DNA from: JBDTSW01 sp051004675
Lineage (GTDB): Bacteria > Actinomycetota > Thermoleophilia > Solirubrobacterales > 70-9
NCBI GenBank assembly: GCA_051004675.1
Contig: JBPCKC010000016.1
Span: forward strand, 1 to 30,751
DNA length: 30,751 nt
Direction of reading: 5' to 3'
A program made the position numbers and the translations under genes. Below, one piece after another: positions 21,000-29,150 of the stretch (its first letter is position 1; each line of letters begins with the position of its first letter). The notes under the pieces are model-generated. The model made no database searches. It was not told where the DNA came from and saw only the letters and a list, made by a program, of their open reading frames with translations.

Positions 21000-22226
21000 G
21001 TGGTTGACTTCACCCTTACCGACGAGCAGAAGGACCTCCGCGAGCTCGCGCACAACTTCGCCGAGAAGGAGATCCGCAGGGTCGCCTGGGACTACGACAA
21101 GGACAGCACGTGGCCGCAGGAGATCATCGAGATGGCCTGGGAGATCGGCTTGATGAACACCCACGTCCCGGAGAAGTTCGGAGGACCCGGGCTCGACTAC
21201 CTCTCGGGCTGCCTGATCGAGGAGGAGCTCGGCTGGGGCTGTTCCGGGATCGGCACGTCGCTCGCCGCCAACGGGCTGGCGATGACGCCGCTGGCCCTGG
21301 GCGGCTCCGAGGAGCTCCAGAAGGAGTACCTGGGGATGCTCACCGAGGAGCCGAAGCTCGCCTCCTTCTGCCTGACCGAGCCCGACGCTGGCTCCGACGT
21401 GTCGGGGATGAAGACGACCGCCAAGAAGGTCGGGGACAAGTGGGTCATCAACGGCTCCAAATGCTTCATCACCAACGGCAGCCACGCCGACTGGTACACG
21501 GTCTACGCCAAGACCGACAAGGACGCCGGCCACCGCGGCATCTCCGCCTTCCTCGTCCCGCGTGACGACACCGTCACGATCGACAAGAAGGAGGACAAGC
21601 TCGGCCAGCGCGCGTCGAACACGGCGACCGTGGTCTTCAACGAGACCGAGATCCCCGAGGGCAACCTCCTCGGCGAGGAGAACAAGGGCTTCAAGCTCGC
21701 GATGATGACGCTCGACCGCACCCGGCCGGGCGTCGCCGCGATGGCTGTCGGCATCGGCCGCGCGGCCCTCGAGTTCGCCGCGGAGTACTCCAAGGAGCGC
21801 GTCCAGTTCGGCGTCCCGATCGCGATGCACCAGGCCGTCTCGTTCATGATCGCCGACATGGCGACCAAGGTCGAGGCCGGCCGTCTGCTCACCTGGGCCT
21901 CGGCCTCGCAGCTCGACAACGGCCTGCGCAACACGCTTGCCTGCTCGCACGCGAAGCGCTTCGCCGCCGACTCGGCGATGGAGATCACCGTCGACGCCGT
22001 GCAGGTCTACGGCGGCTACGGCTTCATCAAGGACTACCCGGTCGAGAAGCTGATGCGCGACGCGAAGATCATGCAGCTGTATGAGGGCACCTCGCAGATC
22101 CAGCGTCTCGTGATCGCCAAGGAGGTCCTGATGGGCCGCGACGTGAACGAGCCGATCCCCGAGGCCGCAGCGACCCAGAACGCAGCCGCCGCGCGCGAGT
22201 CCGAGACGGCGGGCGCCGCCGCCTAG
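21000..22226 (+). CDS. Acyl-CoA dehydrogenase
   Basis: A 408-residue flavoprotein that introduces the trans-2 double bond into acyl-CoA, the first step of beta-oxidation, passing electrons to electron-transfer flavoprotein. Family motifs: SFCLTEPDAGSD (122-133, FAD/substrate), WVINGSKCFITNG (148-160), QRASNTATVVFNETEIPEGNLLGEENKG (203-230), RVQFGVPIAMHQAV (267-280), VYGGYGFIKDYPVEKLMRDAKI (336-357) and YEGTSQIQ with catalytic Glu362. This is the medium/short-chain (MCAD/SCAD) position. AAGGAG (20985-20990) precedes GTG 21000 by 9 bases. The chain length specificity is not visible. It is probably controlled by the 18-bp palindrome upstream, and works in the same pathway as the HCDH-ECH fusion at 25373. 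The C-terminal 20 residues are Ala-rich. Confidence 0.94.
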   Translation: MVDFTLTDEQKDLRELAHNFAEKEIRRVAWDYDKDSTWPQEIIEMAWEIGLMNTHVPEKFGGPGLDYLSGCLIEEELGWGCSGIGTSLAANGLAMTPLALGGSEELQKEYLGMLTEEPKLASFCLTEPDAGSDVSGMKTTAKKVGDKWVINGSKCFITNGSHADWYTVYAKTDKDAGHRGISAFLVPRDDTVTIDKKEDKLGQRASNTATVVFNETEIPEGNLLGEENKGFKLAMMTLDRTRPGVAAMAVGIGRAALEFAAEYSKERVQFGVPIAMHQAVSFMIADMATKVEAGRLLTWASASQLDNGLRNTLACSHAKRFAADSAMEITVDAVQVYGGYGFIKDYPVEKLMRDAKIMQLYEGTSQIQRLVIAKEVLMGRDVNEPIPEAAATQNAAAARESETAGAAA

Positions 22227-22255
22227 GCGCGCCCGACGCGCGGCTACCGCCGCGC

Positions 22256-22314
22256 CTCGTCACGCTCGCGCCGCGCCCTCGTCACGCTCGCGGCGCGCTC
22301 TCGTCACGCTCGCG
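22256..22314. repeat. Three direct repeats with a 22-bp period
   Basis: CTCGTCACGCTCGCG occurs exactly at 22256, 22278 and 22300, each followed by a related GC-rich filler (CCGCGCC, GCGCGCT, GCACAAG). The array starts 29 bases after the acyl-CoA dehydrogenase stop. Just before it, GGCGCG/CGCGCC can pair as a stem-loop (22227-22255). No spacers of variable sequence separate the units, so it is not CRISPR. It may be a degenerate terminator or a slippage product. Confidence 0.8.
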
Positions 22315-22361
22315 GCACAAGGTTCACCCACCCGCGCGGCCACGCCGGCCACGCTGGTGCG

Positions 22362-23336
22362 GTGTGTGCAGAAACCCGCCGTGGAGGGGCATCAGGTGAC
22401 GCAGTGGACCCGGCCGGCGCCGATCCGCTGGGCGCCGTCCTGGCGCTGGCGCGTTCTCAGTATTGGGTCGTCGCCCGGTGGCAGCTCGTGCGGCCCGGCT
22501 TCGGTGGGCGCCGAATCGAGAGCTGGCTTGCGGTGGGCCGGCTTCACCGGCTTCACCACGGCGTCTACGCCTACGGACGACGCGACGTGCCGGCTCGCGG
22601 CCGATGGCTCGCGGCGGTTCTCGCGTGCGGCGACGGCGCCCTTCTCAGCCACACGAGCGCCGGAGGCCTCCACGGCATCACGCCGACCGACCGCCGCCTG
22701 GTGCATGTGACGTCCAGGCGGCACGCACGTAGAGCCGATTCTGAAATCGCGCACCACCGGACGCGGAGCCTCCACCGCGACGACATCGCCGTCGTCGGCG
22801 GTATCCCCGTCACCAGCGTGTCGCGAACGCTGGTCGACCTGGCGGCTGTGCTCGACGCCGACAGGGTTCGAGACGCATTCGAGGAGGCGGATCGTCTCAA
22901 CCTGCTCGAGCTCGGACCGCTTGCCGCCGCCTGCGCGCGTGGCCGTGGCCGACGCGGGGTCGGCACCCTGCGGACGCTCATCGCCGAGGCCACGGCGCCG
23001 GAACCGACGCGGGGCGAGTTCGAGCTGCGCTTCCGTCACTTCTGCCGGGCTCACTCGCTGCCGCTGCCCAGGGCAAACGCCGAGGTCCTCGGGTACACGG
23101 TGGACGCACTGTGGCCCGAGGCGCGCCTGATCGTCGAGCTGGACTCGTGGGAGCACCACGGCAAGGCGCGCTCGGCGTTCGAGATCGACCGCCAACGCGA
23201 CGTGACCCTCCTGGTCGGCGGCTACCGCGTCTTCCGCCTCACCTGGCGCCGACTCCATCGCGAGCCGGGGATCGTGGCGGGCGAGCTACGCGCGCTGCTG
23301 GATAGCGCCGCGGCTACGCCTGACGGTTCGGGCTGA
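22362..23336 (+). CDS. AbiEi-type winged helix plus DUF559/Vsr-like nuclease-domain protein
   Basis: A 324-residue protein of a type common in actinobacteria. The N-terminal part (about 30-110) looks like the AbiEi antitoxin-type winged helix: QYWVVARWQLVRPGFGGRRIESWLAVGRLHRLHHGVYAYG. The middle part has ALLSHTSAGGLHGI and GIPVTSVSRTLVDLA, typical of AbiEi-4/DUF559 proteins. The C-terminal 110 residues carry a Vsr/DUF559 endonuclease-like core: Glu in FELRFRHF, then VDALWPEARLIVELDSWEHH (Asp, Glu-Leu-Asp) and DRQRDVTLLVGGYRVFRLTWRR. The start at GTG 22362 is uncertain and could be some residues downstream. No AbiEii-type toxin gene is adjacent. Its function may be defence or DNA repair, but this is unproved. 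Confidence 0.78.
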   Translation: MCAETRRGGASGDAVDPAGADPLGAVLALARSQYWVVARWQLVRPGFGGRRIESWLAVGRLHRLHHGVYAYGRRDVPARGRWLAAVLACGDGALLSHTSAGGLHGITPTDRRLVHVTSRRHARRADSEIAHHRTRSLHRDDIAVVGGIPVTSVSRTLVDLAAVLDADRVRDAFEEADRLNLLELGPLAAACARGRGRRGVGTLRTLIAEATAPEPTRGEFELRFRHFCRAHSLPLPRANAEVLGYTVDALWPEARLIVELDSWEHHGKARSAFEIDRQRDVTLLVGGYRVFRLTWRRLHREPGIVAGELRALLDSAAATPDGSG

Positions 23337-23556
23337 CCGCGATCATCGCGCCGATCACCGTCACCGCGATCCCGCCCAGTACCACGAACCTCGCCCACCC
23401 GTCGAGCGCCTGAATCGTCGCGTAGCAGAGTGCGACCGCGATGACGGTCAGGACCACCATGAGGATGACCATCGAGCGGGGCGAGCGCACGCGGACCCCG
23501 GTGTTGCGCTCGCGCAGGTCCGGCCGGCCTAGCTGCATCCTCTGGTTCTCGGTCAT
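23314..23556 (-). CDS. Small two-helix membrane protein
   Basis: An 80-residue protein from ATG 23556 (start MTENQRMQLGRPDLRERN). Hydrophobic helices lie at about residues 29-48 (VILMVVLTVIAVALCYATIQ) and 53-72 (WARFVVLGGIAVTVIGAMIA). A GGGAG sequence better placed for TTG 23565 makes that an alternative start three codons upstream. Its stop region overlaps the convergent nuclease-domain gene by 23 bases. I do not recognise the family; functional assignment is not possible. Confidence 0.6.
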   Translation of the reverse strand: MTENQRMQLGRPDLRERNTGVRVRSPRSMVILMVVLTVIAVALCYATIQALDGWARFVVLGGIAVTVIGAMIAVSPNRQA

Positions 23557-23664
23557 GTGCGACAACGGCAACTCCCTCAGTAGGTGGACGGGCGACCCTA
23601 CGCTTCGCCGCGGAGCCTGTCAATGACGCCCGTCACGCACGCGACGGACGCCGGGGGGCCCGCC

Positions 23665-23670
23665 TATAGT
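23665..23670 (+). promoter_or_regulatory. Leaderless promoter -10 element of the padR gene
   Basis: TATAGT occupies exactly -12 to -7 relative to the ATG at 23677, the usual spacing of leaderless actinobacterial transcripts. No Shine-Dalgarno sequence precedes the ATG. No -35 consensus is evident. Confidence 0.5.
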
Positions 23671-23676
23671 CGCCGC

Positions 23677-24165
23677 ATGGCGGAACGAGCCAAGCCGCGG
23701 CGGCGCTCGAGCGGCTCGCCGGCCTCCGGAGATCCCGTCGCTCGGGCGGCGCGGACAGCGCGGGAGCGGGCCGCCGGCGAGGCCAAGCCGCCGGCGAAGG
23801 GGCGGGGGCGCTCGATGGACGTTTTCGGCGGCGAGATCCGCCGGCGCGACGTGGTTCCGCTCCTCGTGCTTCATCTCATCGCCTGCGAGCCCGCGTACGG
23901 CAACCGTCTGATCGAGGAGATCGAGCGCATCACCGAGGGCGCGATTTCGGCGAACCCGAACACGATCTATCCGATGTTGCGAGAGATGGAGTCGCGCGGG
24001 TTGATCGAGGGGAGCTGGGAGCATCCTGACCGCCGTACCAGGCGCTACTACTCGCTCACCCGCGAGGGGCGGCGGGAGTACAAGCGGCTGCGGGCGGAGG
24101 TCGAGCCGTTCCTCGACGCCGTGATTCGCTCGGTCACGCTGATCAAGCGCGAGATCTACCCGTGA
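23677..24165 (+). CDS. PadR-family transcriptional regulator
   Basis: A 162-residue regulator. The first 45 residues are a basic, Arg/Ser/Ala-rich, probably disordered extension. The PadR winged helix runs from about 57 to 130: VVPLLVLHLIACEPAYGNRLIEEIERIT, then ISANPNTIYPMLREMESRGLIEGSWE and the wing PDRRTRRYYSLTREGRREYKRL. The NTIYPMLREMExxGLI stretch is the family hallmark. The C-terminal helix dimerises. A second ATG at 23815 (MDVFGG) would give a protein without the extension. It overlaps the SRPBCC gene by four bases (GTGA), so the pair is coupled. Leaderless start as described. Confidence 0.9.
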   Translation: MAERAKPRRRSSGSPASGDPVARAARTARERAAGEAKPPAKGRGRSMDVFGGEIRRRDVVPLLVLHLIACEPAYGNRLIEEIERITEGAISANPNTIYPMLREMESRGLIEGSWEHPDRRTRRYYSLTREGRREYKRLRAEVEPFLDAVIRSVTLIKREIYP

Positions 24166-24614
24166 AGGAGGTGTCCGCCGAGGTACTCGTGGAGGCCTCG
24201 CTCGCGGAGACGTGGGACTACTACTTCGAGCCTCGCTCGTGGGTGGCGTGGTCGGACGGCTTCGGAGAGGTGGCATCCAGCGAGCGCTATCCCGAGGCCG
24301 GCGGCACGCTGCGCTGGCGCTCGACCCGGGCGGGCCGCGGCGAGGTGACCGAGACGGTGCTCGAGCACCACCCGAGGCGCTTTCACCGGATCGCTTTCTC
24401 AGACCCCCAGAGCGAGGGCGAGCTAGCGGTCAGCTTCGAGATCCAAGGCGAGGCGACGCTGCTGCGCCAGGCCTTCTCCTACAGGCTGCACGGGGCGGGC
24501 TTCTTCGGCCTCGTGTCCGACGCGCTTTTCATCCGGCCTCAGCAGCGCCGCTCCCTGGAGCGCTCCCTGATTCGCCTCAAGCACGAGGTCGAGCAGGCGA
24601 GCTCTGCCTCGTAG
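24162..24614 (+). CDS. SRPBCC/START-like lipid-binding-fold protein
   Basis: A 150-residue single-domain protein of the SRPBCC (Bet v1-like) superfamily, which forms a cavity for hydrophobic ligands. The family start VSAEVLVEASLAETWDYYFEPRSWVAWSDGF is clear, followed by YPEAGGTLRW, FSDPQSEGELAVSFEI and the long C-terminal helix RRSLERSLIRLKHEVEQ. The GTG overlaps the padR stop by four bases. A ligand-binding protein translationally coupled to PadR suggests that they share a signal or that one protects from a compound sensed by the other; this is inference. Confidence 0.82.
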   Translation: MKEVSAEVLVEASLAETWDYYFEPRSWVAWSDGFGEVASSERYPEAGGTLRWRSTRAGRGEVTETVLEHHPRRFHRIAFSDPQSEGELAVSFEIQGEATLLRQAFSYRLHGAGFFGLVSDALFIRPQQRRSLERSLIRLKHEVEQASSAS

Positions 24615-24711
24615 CCGAGCGCACCGGCGGAGGCCCGGACCGTCGCTAGACTGCTGCGCAGCGGTGGGGGTAGCCCGGTCGCGCCGGGCGTCGACTCTGG
24701 AAAGGAAGCAC

Positions 24712-25314
24712 ATGAAGGCTCCTCGTCTTTCGAGCAGGGGGCTTCTGCTCGCCTGCGCGCTCGCCTCCACGGCCCTGCTCTCGGGCTCGACGTCGGCGAT
24801 CTCGGCGGACGGACTGGCTAAGTACGAGATCGTCCCCGGCGAGTCGATCGGGATCGCGGCGCTCGGGATGACGAGGGATTCGGTCGAGCGCAGGCTGGGC
24901 AATCCGGTCGACCGCTCGAAGGACCGGGAACGCGACCTGTACTCCCTCGTCTACCGGTATCCCCGTCGCGGCTGCCCCAACGAGCCCGGCGAGAGCCTGA
25001 GCATCGTCTTTCGCGGGCTCTCGCGCCAGGCGCGCGCCGTGTACATGCTCACCCTGGAACCCTGCCTCGCGACGCGCCCGCAGCGCGTGGGCGTGGGCGA
25101 TACCGCGGCCGAGCTGAACGCCGCGTACGGGGGGCTTGCCTGCTACCACAGCAACCCGGACGGCAGTCGCGACCCGAACGTGGACAACAACGAGAACTCC
25201 AAGTGCGAGTTGCGCCGGAACGGTGGGTTCACCTACTTCTCCTTCCACTCGGTCGACGCCGATCCGGAGCAGAGGATTGGGGCGATCGCGATCGCCACGC
25301 GGCGCATCGACTGA
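24712..25314 (+). CDS. Secreted protein of unknown function with SmpA/OmlA-like motif
   Basis: A 200-residue exported protein starting at ATG 24712, with AAGGA 7-11 bases upstream. Residues 1-30 are a signal peptide (basic start, SSRGLLLACALASTALLSGS core). The mature protein contains YEIVPGESIGIAALGMTRDSVERRLGNPVD. The GMTxxxVxxxLGxP pattern resembles the SmpA/OmlA/BLIP fold, used in proteins that bind partners in the envelope. Four cysteines (CPNEP, EPCLA, LACYH, SKCEL) could form two disulfides, consistent with export. It is flanked by unrelated genes on the same strand. Function is unknown. Confidence 0.72.
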   Translation: MKAPRLSSRGLLLACALASTALLSGSTSAISADGLAKYEIVPGESIGIAALGMTRDSVERRLGNPVDRSKDRERDLYSLVYRYPRRGCPNEPGESLSIVFRGLSRQARAVYMLTLEPCLATRPQRVGVGDTAAELNAAYGGLACYHSNPDGSRDPNVDNNENSKCELRRNGGFTYFSFHSVDADPEQRIGAIAIATRRID

Positions 25315-25372
25315 CCGCGCCGGACGCTTCCCGGTACGGTTTCGCCCCGCTTCACACTCTGATCGGAGGGAC

Positions 25373-27367
25373 ATGTTCGTATTCAAGGCCGCCGTCGTCG
25401 GCGCCGGCACGATGGGTGGCGAGATCGCCCAGGTCATCGCCGCGGCAGACATCGACGTTGTGCTCAAGGACATCAAGCAGGAGTTCGTGGACCACGGGCT
25501 CGACAAGGCGCGCGAGGTGACGAAGTCGCAGCTCGACAAGCTGGTGGGCAAGGAGAAGCTCACCCAGGAGCAGGCGGACGCCCGGCTCGACGAGGTCATG
25601 GGGCGGATCCACGGGACCCTCGACTACGCGGACTTCGGGGACGTGGACTTCGTGATCGAGGCGGCGCCGGAGAAGATGGAGATCAAGCAGTCGGTCTTCC
25701 GCGAGCTCGACGAGGTCACCCCCGGCCACGCGGTCCTCTCTTCCAACACGTCCTCGCTCTCGATCACCGAGATTGGCGATGCGACGCTGCGCCCGGACAA
25801 GGTCGTCGGCTTCCACTTCTTCTTTCCGGCCTCGGTCATGCCGCTGCTGGAGATCGTCGAGGGCGAGGACACCTCCGATGAGACGACCCAGGCCGCCTAC
25901 AACTTCGCCCAGGCGATCCGCAAGCAGCCGATCACCTGCGCCGAGGTACCGGGGTTCGTCGTCAACCGCATCCTCAACTCCGCGGCCGGCGAGCTGTGGC
26001 GCGCGCAGGAGGAGCAGGGCCTCTCGATCCAGAAGATCGACGCCAAGGTGGCCGAGGCCAAGCTGGCGCCGATGGGCCCCTTCTTCCTGGGTGATCTGCT
26101 CGGGCTCGACACCATCATGCACGTCGCCCAGCACCTGAACGAGTCCTACGGCGACTCGTTCTACGTCCACCAGGGCATGCGCAAGCTGGTCGATGAGGGC
26201 AAGCTGGGCGCCAAGTCCGGCGGCGACGGGCTCTACAAGGACGGGGAGCCGCAGATCGAGGGCGACGGAGAGCCTGACGACGAGCTGATCGAGACCTTCG
26301 CCTTGAAGGCCCTCGTCGAGGCCTGCCTCCTGCTGGAGGAGGGCGTGGCCACCGCGCGAGACATCGACCTCGGGATGATGGCCGGCGCGGGCTTGGACCC
26401 CCGGCGCGGCCTCTTCCCGCCGTTCATGAAGGCCGACCTCGAGGGTCTCGACAGCGTGCTCGAGAAGCTCGAGAAGGCCAAGGAGGCCCACGGCGAGCGG
26501 TTCGAGGCCCCCGTCGTGCTGAGGCGCCTGGCCGCCCAGGGCCGGCTTGGGCAGAAGGCCGGGCAGGGGTTCTACGCGTACCCGCAGGCCGACGAGGGCG
26601 ACCAGGCCGACACGGTGAAGCTGGAGACGCGCGGGGACGTCGCGATCGCTTGGCTCGCCAACCTGCCGATGAACGCGATCTCCCCACAGGTCATCAAGGA
26701 TCTGGGGACCGTCTGGGAGCGCGTCACATCGAACGACGAGATCGGTGCGATGGTCATCGCCTCCTCGATCCCCGTCGTGTTCTCCGCGGGGGCCGACATC
26801 AAGGCGTTCACGCAGATGGACGAGGGCAGCGAGGAGCTGATCCACACGGGCCACGCCCTCCTGCGCGATCTGGGCTCATCCCGGGTCACGACGATCGCCG
26901 CGGTCAACGCGCTCGCCTTCGGCGGTGGCTGCGAGCTGGCGATGGCCTGCGACTTCCGCATCGCGGCGGAGTCGGCCGTGTTCGGCCAGCCGGAGGTCAA
27001 GCTGGGGCTCATTCCCGGGTTCGGCGGCACGCAGCGCCTGCCGAGGTTGGTCGGCCCCGGTAAGGGCCTGGAGCTGAACCTGGTTGGCGACTCGATCTCC
27101 GCCGGCGCGGCACTCCAGCACGGGCTCGCCACGAGGGTGGTGCCCGACCATGAGCTGTTCGACACGGCCCTGATGTGGGCCCGCAAGCTGGCCGGGCAGG
27201 CACCGGTCGCCGTCGAGCTCATCAAGGAGATCTCCAACAAGGGCGACCTGGACGAGGGCATCGAGGCCGAGAAGGGCGGCTTCGCCAAGGCGTTTACGTC
27301 GGAGGACGCCAAGGAGGGGATCTCCGCCTTCCTCGGCAAGCGGACGCCGAAGTGGAGCGGGAAGTAG
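25373..27367 (+). CDS. 3-hydroxyacyl-CoA dehydrogenase/enoyl-CoA hydratase fusion protein
   Basis: A 664-residue bifunctional beta-oxidation enzyme that hydrates enoyl-CoA and oxidises 3-hydroxyacyl-CoA with NAD+. The order is dehydrogenase first: Rossmann domain (1-185, GAGTMGGE at 10-17), SSNTSSLS (123-130), His148 and Glu160 in FHFFFPASVMPLLEIVEG, then two C-terminal HCDH domains (from PGFVVNRI at about 193 to about 405). The hydratase domain occupies about 415 to 660: oxyanion-hole segment FSAGADIKAF, and both catalytic glutamates in FGGGCELAMACDF and FGQPEVKLG, then GGTQRLPRL. The domain order is the reverse of E. coli FadB. GGAGG (25365-25369) precedes ATG 25373; the frame is open upstream but overlaps the secreted protein gene. 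It acts with the acyl-CoA dehydrogenase 3 kb upstream. No thiolase is adjacent. Confidence 0.93.
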   Translation: MFVFKAAVVGAGTMGGEIAQVIAAADIDVVLKDIKQEFVDHGLDKAREVTKSQLDKLVGKEKLTQEQADARLDEVMGRIHGTLDYADFGDVDFVIEAAPEKMEIKQSVFRELDEVTPGHAVLSSNTSSLSITEIGDATLRPDKVVGFHFFFPASVMPLLEIVEGEDTSDETTQAAYNFAQAIRKQPITCAEVPGFVVNRILNSAAGELWRAQEEQGLSIQKIDAKVAEAKLAPMGPFFLGDLLGLDTIMHVAQHLNESYGDSFYVHQGMRKLVDEGKLGAKSGGDGLYKDGEPQIEGDGEPDDELIETFALKALVEACLLLEEGVATARDIDLGMMAGAGLDPRRGLFPPFMKADLEGLDSVLEKLEKAKEAHGERFEAPVVLRRLAAQGRLGQKAGQGFYAYPQADEGDQADTVKLETRGDVAIAWLANLPMNAISPQVIKDLGTVWERVTSNDEIGAMVIASSIPVVFSAGADIKAFTQMDEGSEELIHTGHALLRDLGSSRVTTIAAVNALAFGGGCELAMACDFRIAAESAVFGQPEVKLGLIPGFGGTQRLPRLVGPGKGLELNLVGDSISAGAALQHGLATRVVPDHELFDTALMWARKLAGQAPVAVELIKEISNKGDLDEGIEAEKGGFAKAFTSEDAKEGISAFLGKRTPKWSGK

Positions 27368-27441
27368 GCCGGCGGGGGGCGGGGCTGGGGTCGCCCTCCC
27401 GGGGGGGCGGGCCTCCGGCCCTCCTGTCCGAACGGGCATCC

Positions 27442-28218
27442 ATGCCGGACAGAGCCCCCCGGAATGACGCCCCCAGCCCCGCCCGGGACCTTGCCGCGCT
27501 CATCAGCGAATCGGCGAGCACGGTCGCTCTGACCGGCGCGGGGATCTCGGTGCCCTCCGGGATCCCCGACTTCCGCAGCCCGGGCGCCGGGCTGTGGACG
27601 AAGGTGGACCCGATGAAGGTCGCGCACATCGACGCGTTCCATCGCGACACCGCCGGCTTCTGGGAGTACTACCGGCCCCGCTTCGAGATGCTGGGCGACA
27701 AGCGGCCCAACCCCGCGCACGAGGCGCTGGCCGAGCTCGAGCGGCAGGACCTGCTCGACGGGGTGGTGACCCAGAACATCGACCGGCTCCACGCCGCCGC
27801 GGGCTCGCGGCGGGTCGTCGAGGTCCACGGCTCGATCGCGACCTCGAGCTGCACGACCTGCGGCGCCGGCTACGAGCGCGAGCGCGTTGCCGAGCTCTTC
27901 GACGAGGACGGGATCGCGACCTGCGGCGGCTGCATGGGCAAGGTAAAGCCGGACGTGGTCCTGTTCGGCGAACACCTTCCGGTCGACGCGATGACGCAGG
28001 CCCAGGAGCTCTGCGCCGGGGCCGACCTGCTGCTCTGCATCGGGTCCTCGCTCGAGGTCTACCCGGTCGCCGGGCTGCCCGAGCTGACGCTGGCCGGCGG
28101 TGGCCACCTGGCGGTCGTCACGCGCAGCGCGACTCCGTACGACGACCGCGCCTCGGTACGCCTGAACGGCGACGTCGTGGAGGAGCTCGGCGCCGTGCTG
28201 GCGGCGCTGGGGACGTAG
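27442..28218 (+). CDS. Sir2-family NAD-dependent protein deacylase (sirtuin)
   Basis: A 258-residue sirtuin that removes acyl groups from lysines using NAD+. Motifs: TGAGISVPSGIPDFRS (31-46, NAD binding), VVTQNIDRLH (108-117), catalytic His129 in VVEVHGS, and a complete zinc site CTTC (137, 140) with CGGC (161, 164). After the zinc module come KPDVVLFGE and LLCIGSSLEVYPV. Length matches class U/III bacterial sirtuins. The ATG at 27442 follows a GC-rich hairpin region (27391-27409) that may end the fusion-gene transcript. A link to acyl-CoA metabolism (reversal of protein acylation by acyl-CoAs) is plausible from its place after the beta-oxidation gene but is inference. Confidence 0.92.
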   Translation: MPDRAPRNDAPSPARDLAALISESASTVALTGAGISVPSGIPDFRSPGAGLWTKVDPMKVAHIDAFHRDTAGFWEYYRPRFEMLGDKRPNPAHEALAELERQDLLDGVVTQNIDRLHAAAGSRRVVEVHGSIATSSCTTCGAGYERERVAELFDEDGIATCGGCMGKVKPDVVLFGEHLPVDAMTQAQELCAGADLLLCIGSSLEVYPVAGLPELTLAGGGHLAVVTRSATPYDDRASVRLNGDVVEELGAVLAALGT

Positions 28219-28229
28219 GGCCGAGTCGC

Positions 28230-29039
28230 CTACTCCGCCAGCAGCCGCCGGCGCCGGAGCACGCGCTCGCACAGCTTCACGGTCTCGGTGACCGCTTCGG
28301 CCCGTTGCGCTGACAGCTCGCCTTCCAGCGCCTCGTTGGCTGCCACGCCGGTGATCGCGCGGCGTTCGGAGAGCGCCGCGAGGTCCTCGATCTGGCGCTC
28401 CGCGTGCTGGGTCGCGATCGCGCCCATCTGGCCGCCCCCCCTCGGCACCGAGCCGGCCTCGACCTCCGCCAGCAGCGCCTCGAGGCCGACGCGCAGCTGC
28501 AGTGTCGCCTCACGCATCCGCCCGCCGTCGAGGTCGGCCCGGGCGCGCAGGATCAGGGTCTCGCAGGCGTCCGTCGCCTCGCGGCGCCCGAGCGTGGCGG
28601 CCAGGCGCTCCTGCGGGCGCAGGGCGTCGGCACGGCTGCGGGGCCCGGGGGCCGGCGGCGCCTCGACCGCGTCCGTGAAGCGCCCGTCGGCCAGCTCGTC
28701 GCCCGTCCCGTAGCCCACCCGCGTGGCGAGCGCGAGCGTGGAGGAGACGCCGCCCCCGTAGGGGTCCTGGGTGGCCAGCCGGTGAGCGTGAAGCGCGCGG
28801 TTGACGATGCGGAGCCCCTCCGCGACGAGCTCGTCGGCCGATTCAGGCGAGGCAGCGAGGCCGCCCAGCCACGTTTCGGCGGCATCGGGGCCGCCGAGCT
28901 TTCCCGGTTGGATGACCGTCAGCCGCGTCACCGGCACCTCGGGGATGGCCGCCTCGGCGGCACGGCGGGCCTTGCCGCGCTTGCGCCGACTGCGGCGCAT
29001 GGTCACCGCGAGGCCCTCGACGCCACCCACCACGAGCAC
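28230..29039 (-). CDS. Unknown protein, helical C-terminal half; start codon uncertain
   Basis: From GTG 29039 this is a 269-residue protein that I do not recognise. An N-terminal VLVVGGVEGL strand is followed by a basic stretch MRRSRRKRGKARRAA and VPVTRLTVIQPGKLG. The middle has LRIVNRALHAHRLATQDPY, and the last 140 residues are long charged helices. The frame is open further upstream to the TAG of the preceding gene (29151-29153), and this 37-codon stretch (reading DLLAFAQFDYPGRLGPDDGRY) has coding-like composition with no ATG, GTG or TTG. The real start may therefore be an unusual codon (ATC at 29141) or the upstream gene may be read through. It is immediately downstream of the cell-wall protein gene on the same strand. 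Confidence 0.6.
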   Translation of the reverse strand: MLVVGGVEGLAVTMRRSRRKRGKARRAAEAAIPEVPVTRLTVIQPGKLGGPDAAETWLGGLAASPESADELVAEGLRIVNRALHAHRLATQDPYGGGVSSTLALATRVGYGTGDELADGRFTDAVEAPPAPGPRSRADALRPQERLAATLGRREATDACETLILRARADLDGGRMREATLQLRVGLEALLAEVEAGSVPRGGGQMGAIATQHAERQIEDLAALSERRAITGVAANEALEGELSAQRAEAVTETVKLCERVLRRRRLLAE

Positions 29040-29150
29040 CTGCTCGGCCTCGCCGTCGGCCGAGCGGACCAGATAGCGGCCGTCGTCGGGCCCGAGGCGG
29101 CCGGGGTAGTCGAACTGCGCGAAGGCGAGAAGATCCGCGATGGGGCGAGG

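Noticed and set aside
22256..22314. CRISPR array
   Set aside because: Only three units of 22-bp period, no variable spacers, no cas genes.
25352..26854. 500-residue open frame opposite the beta-oxidation fusion gene
   Set aside because: Antisense shadow of a gene with all catalytic motifs; Leu/Asp/Arg-rich composition.
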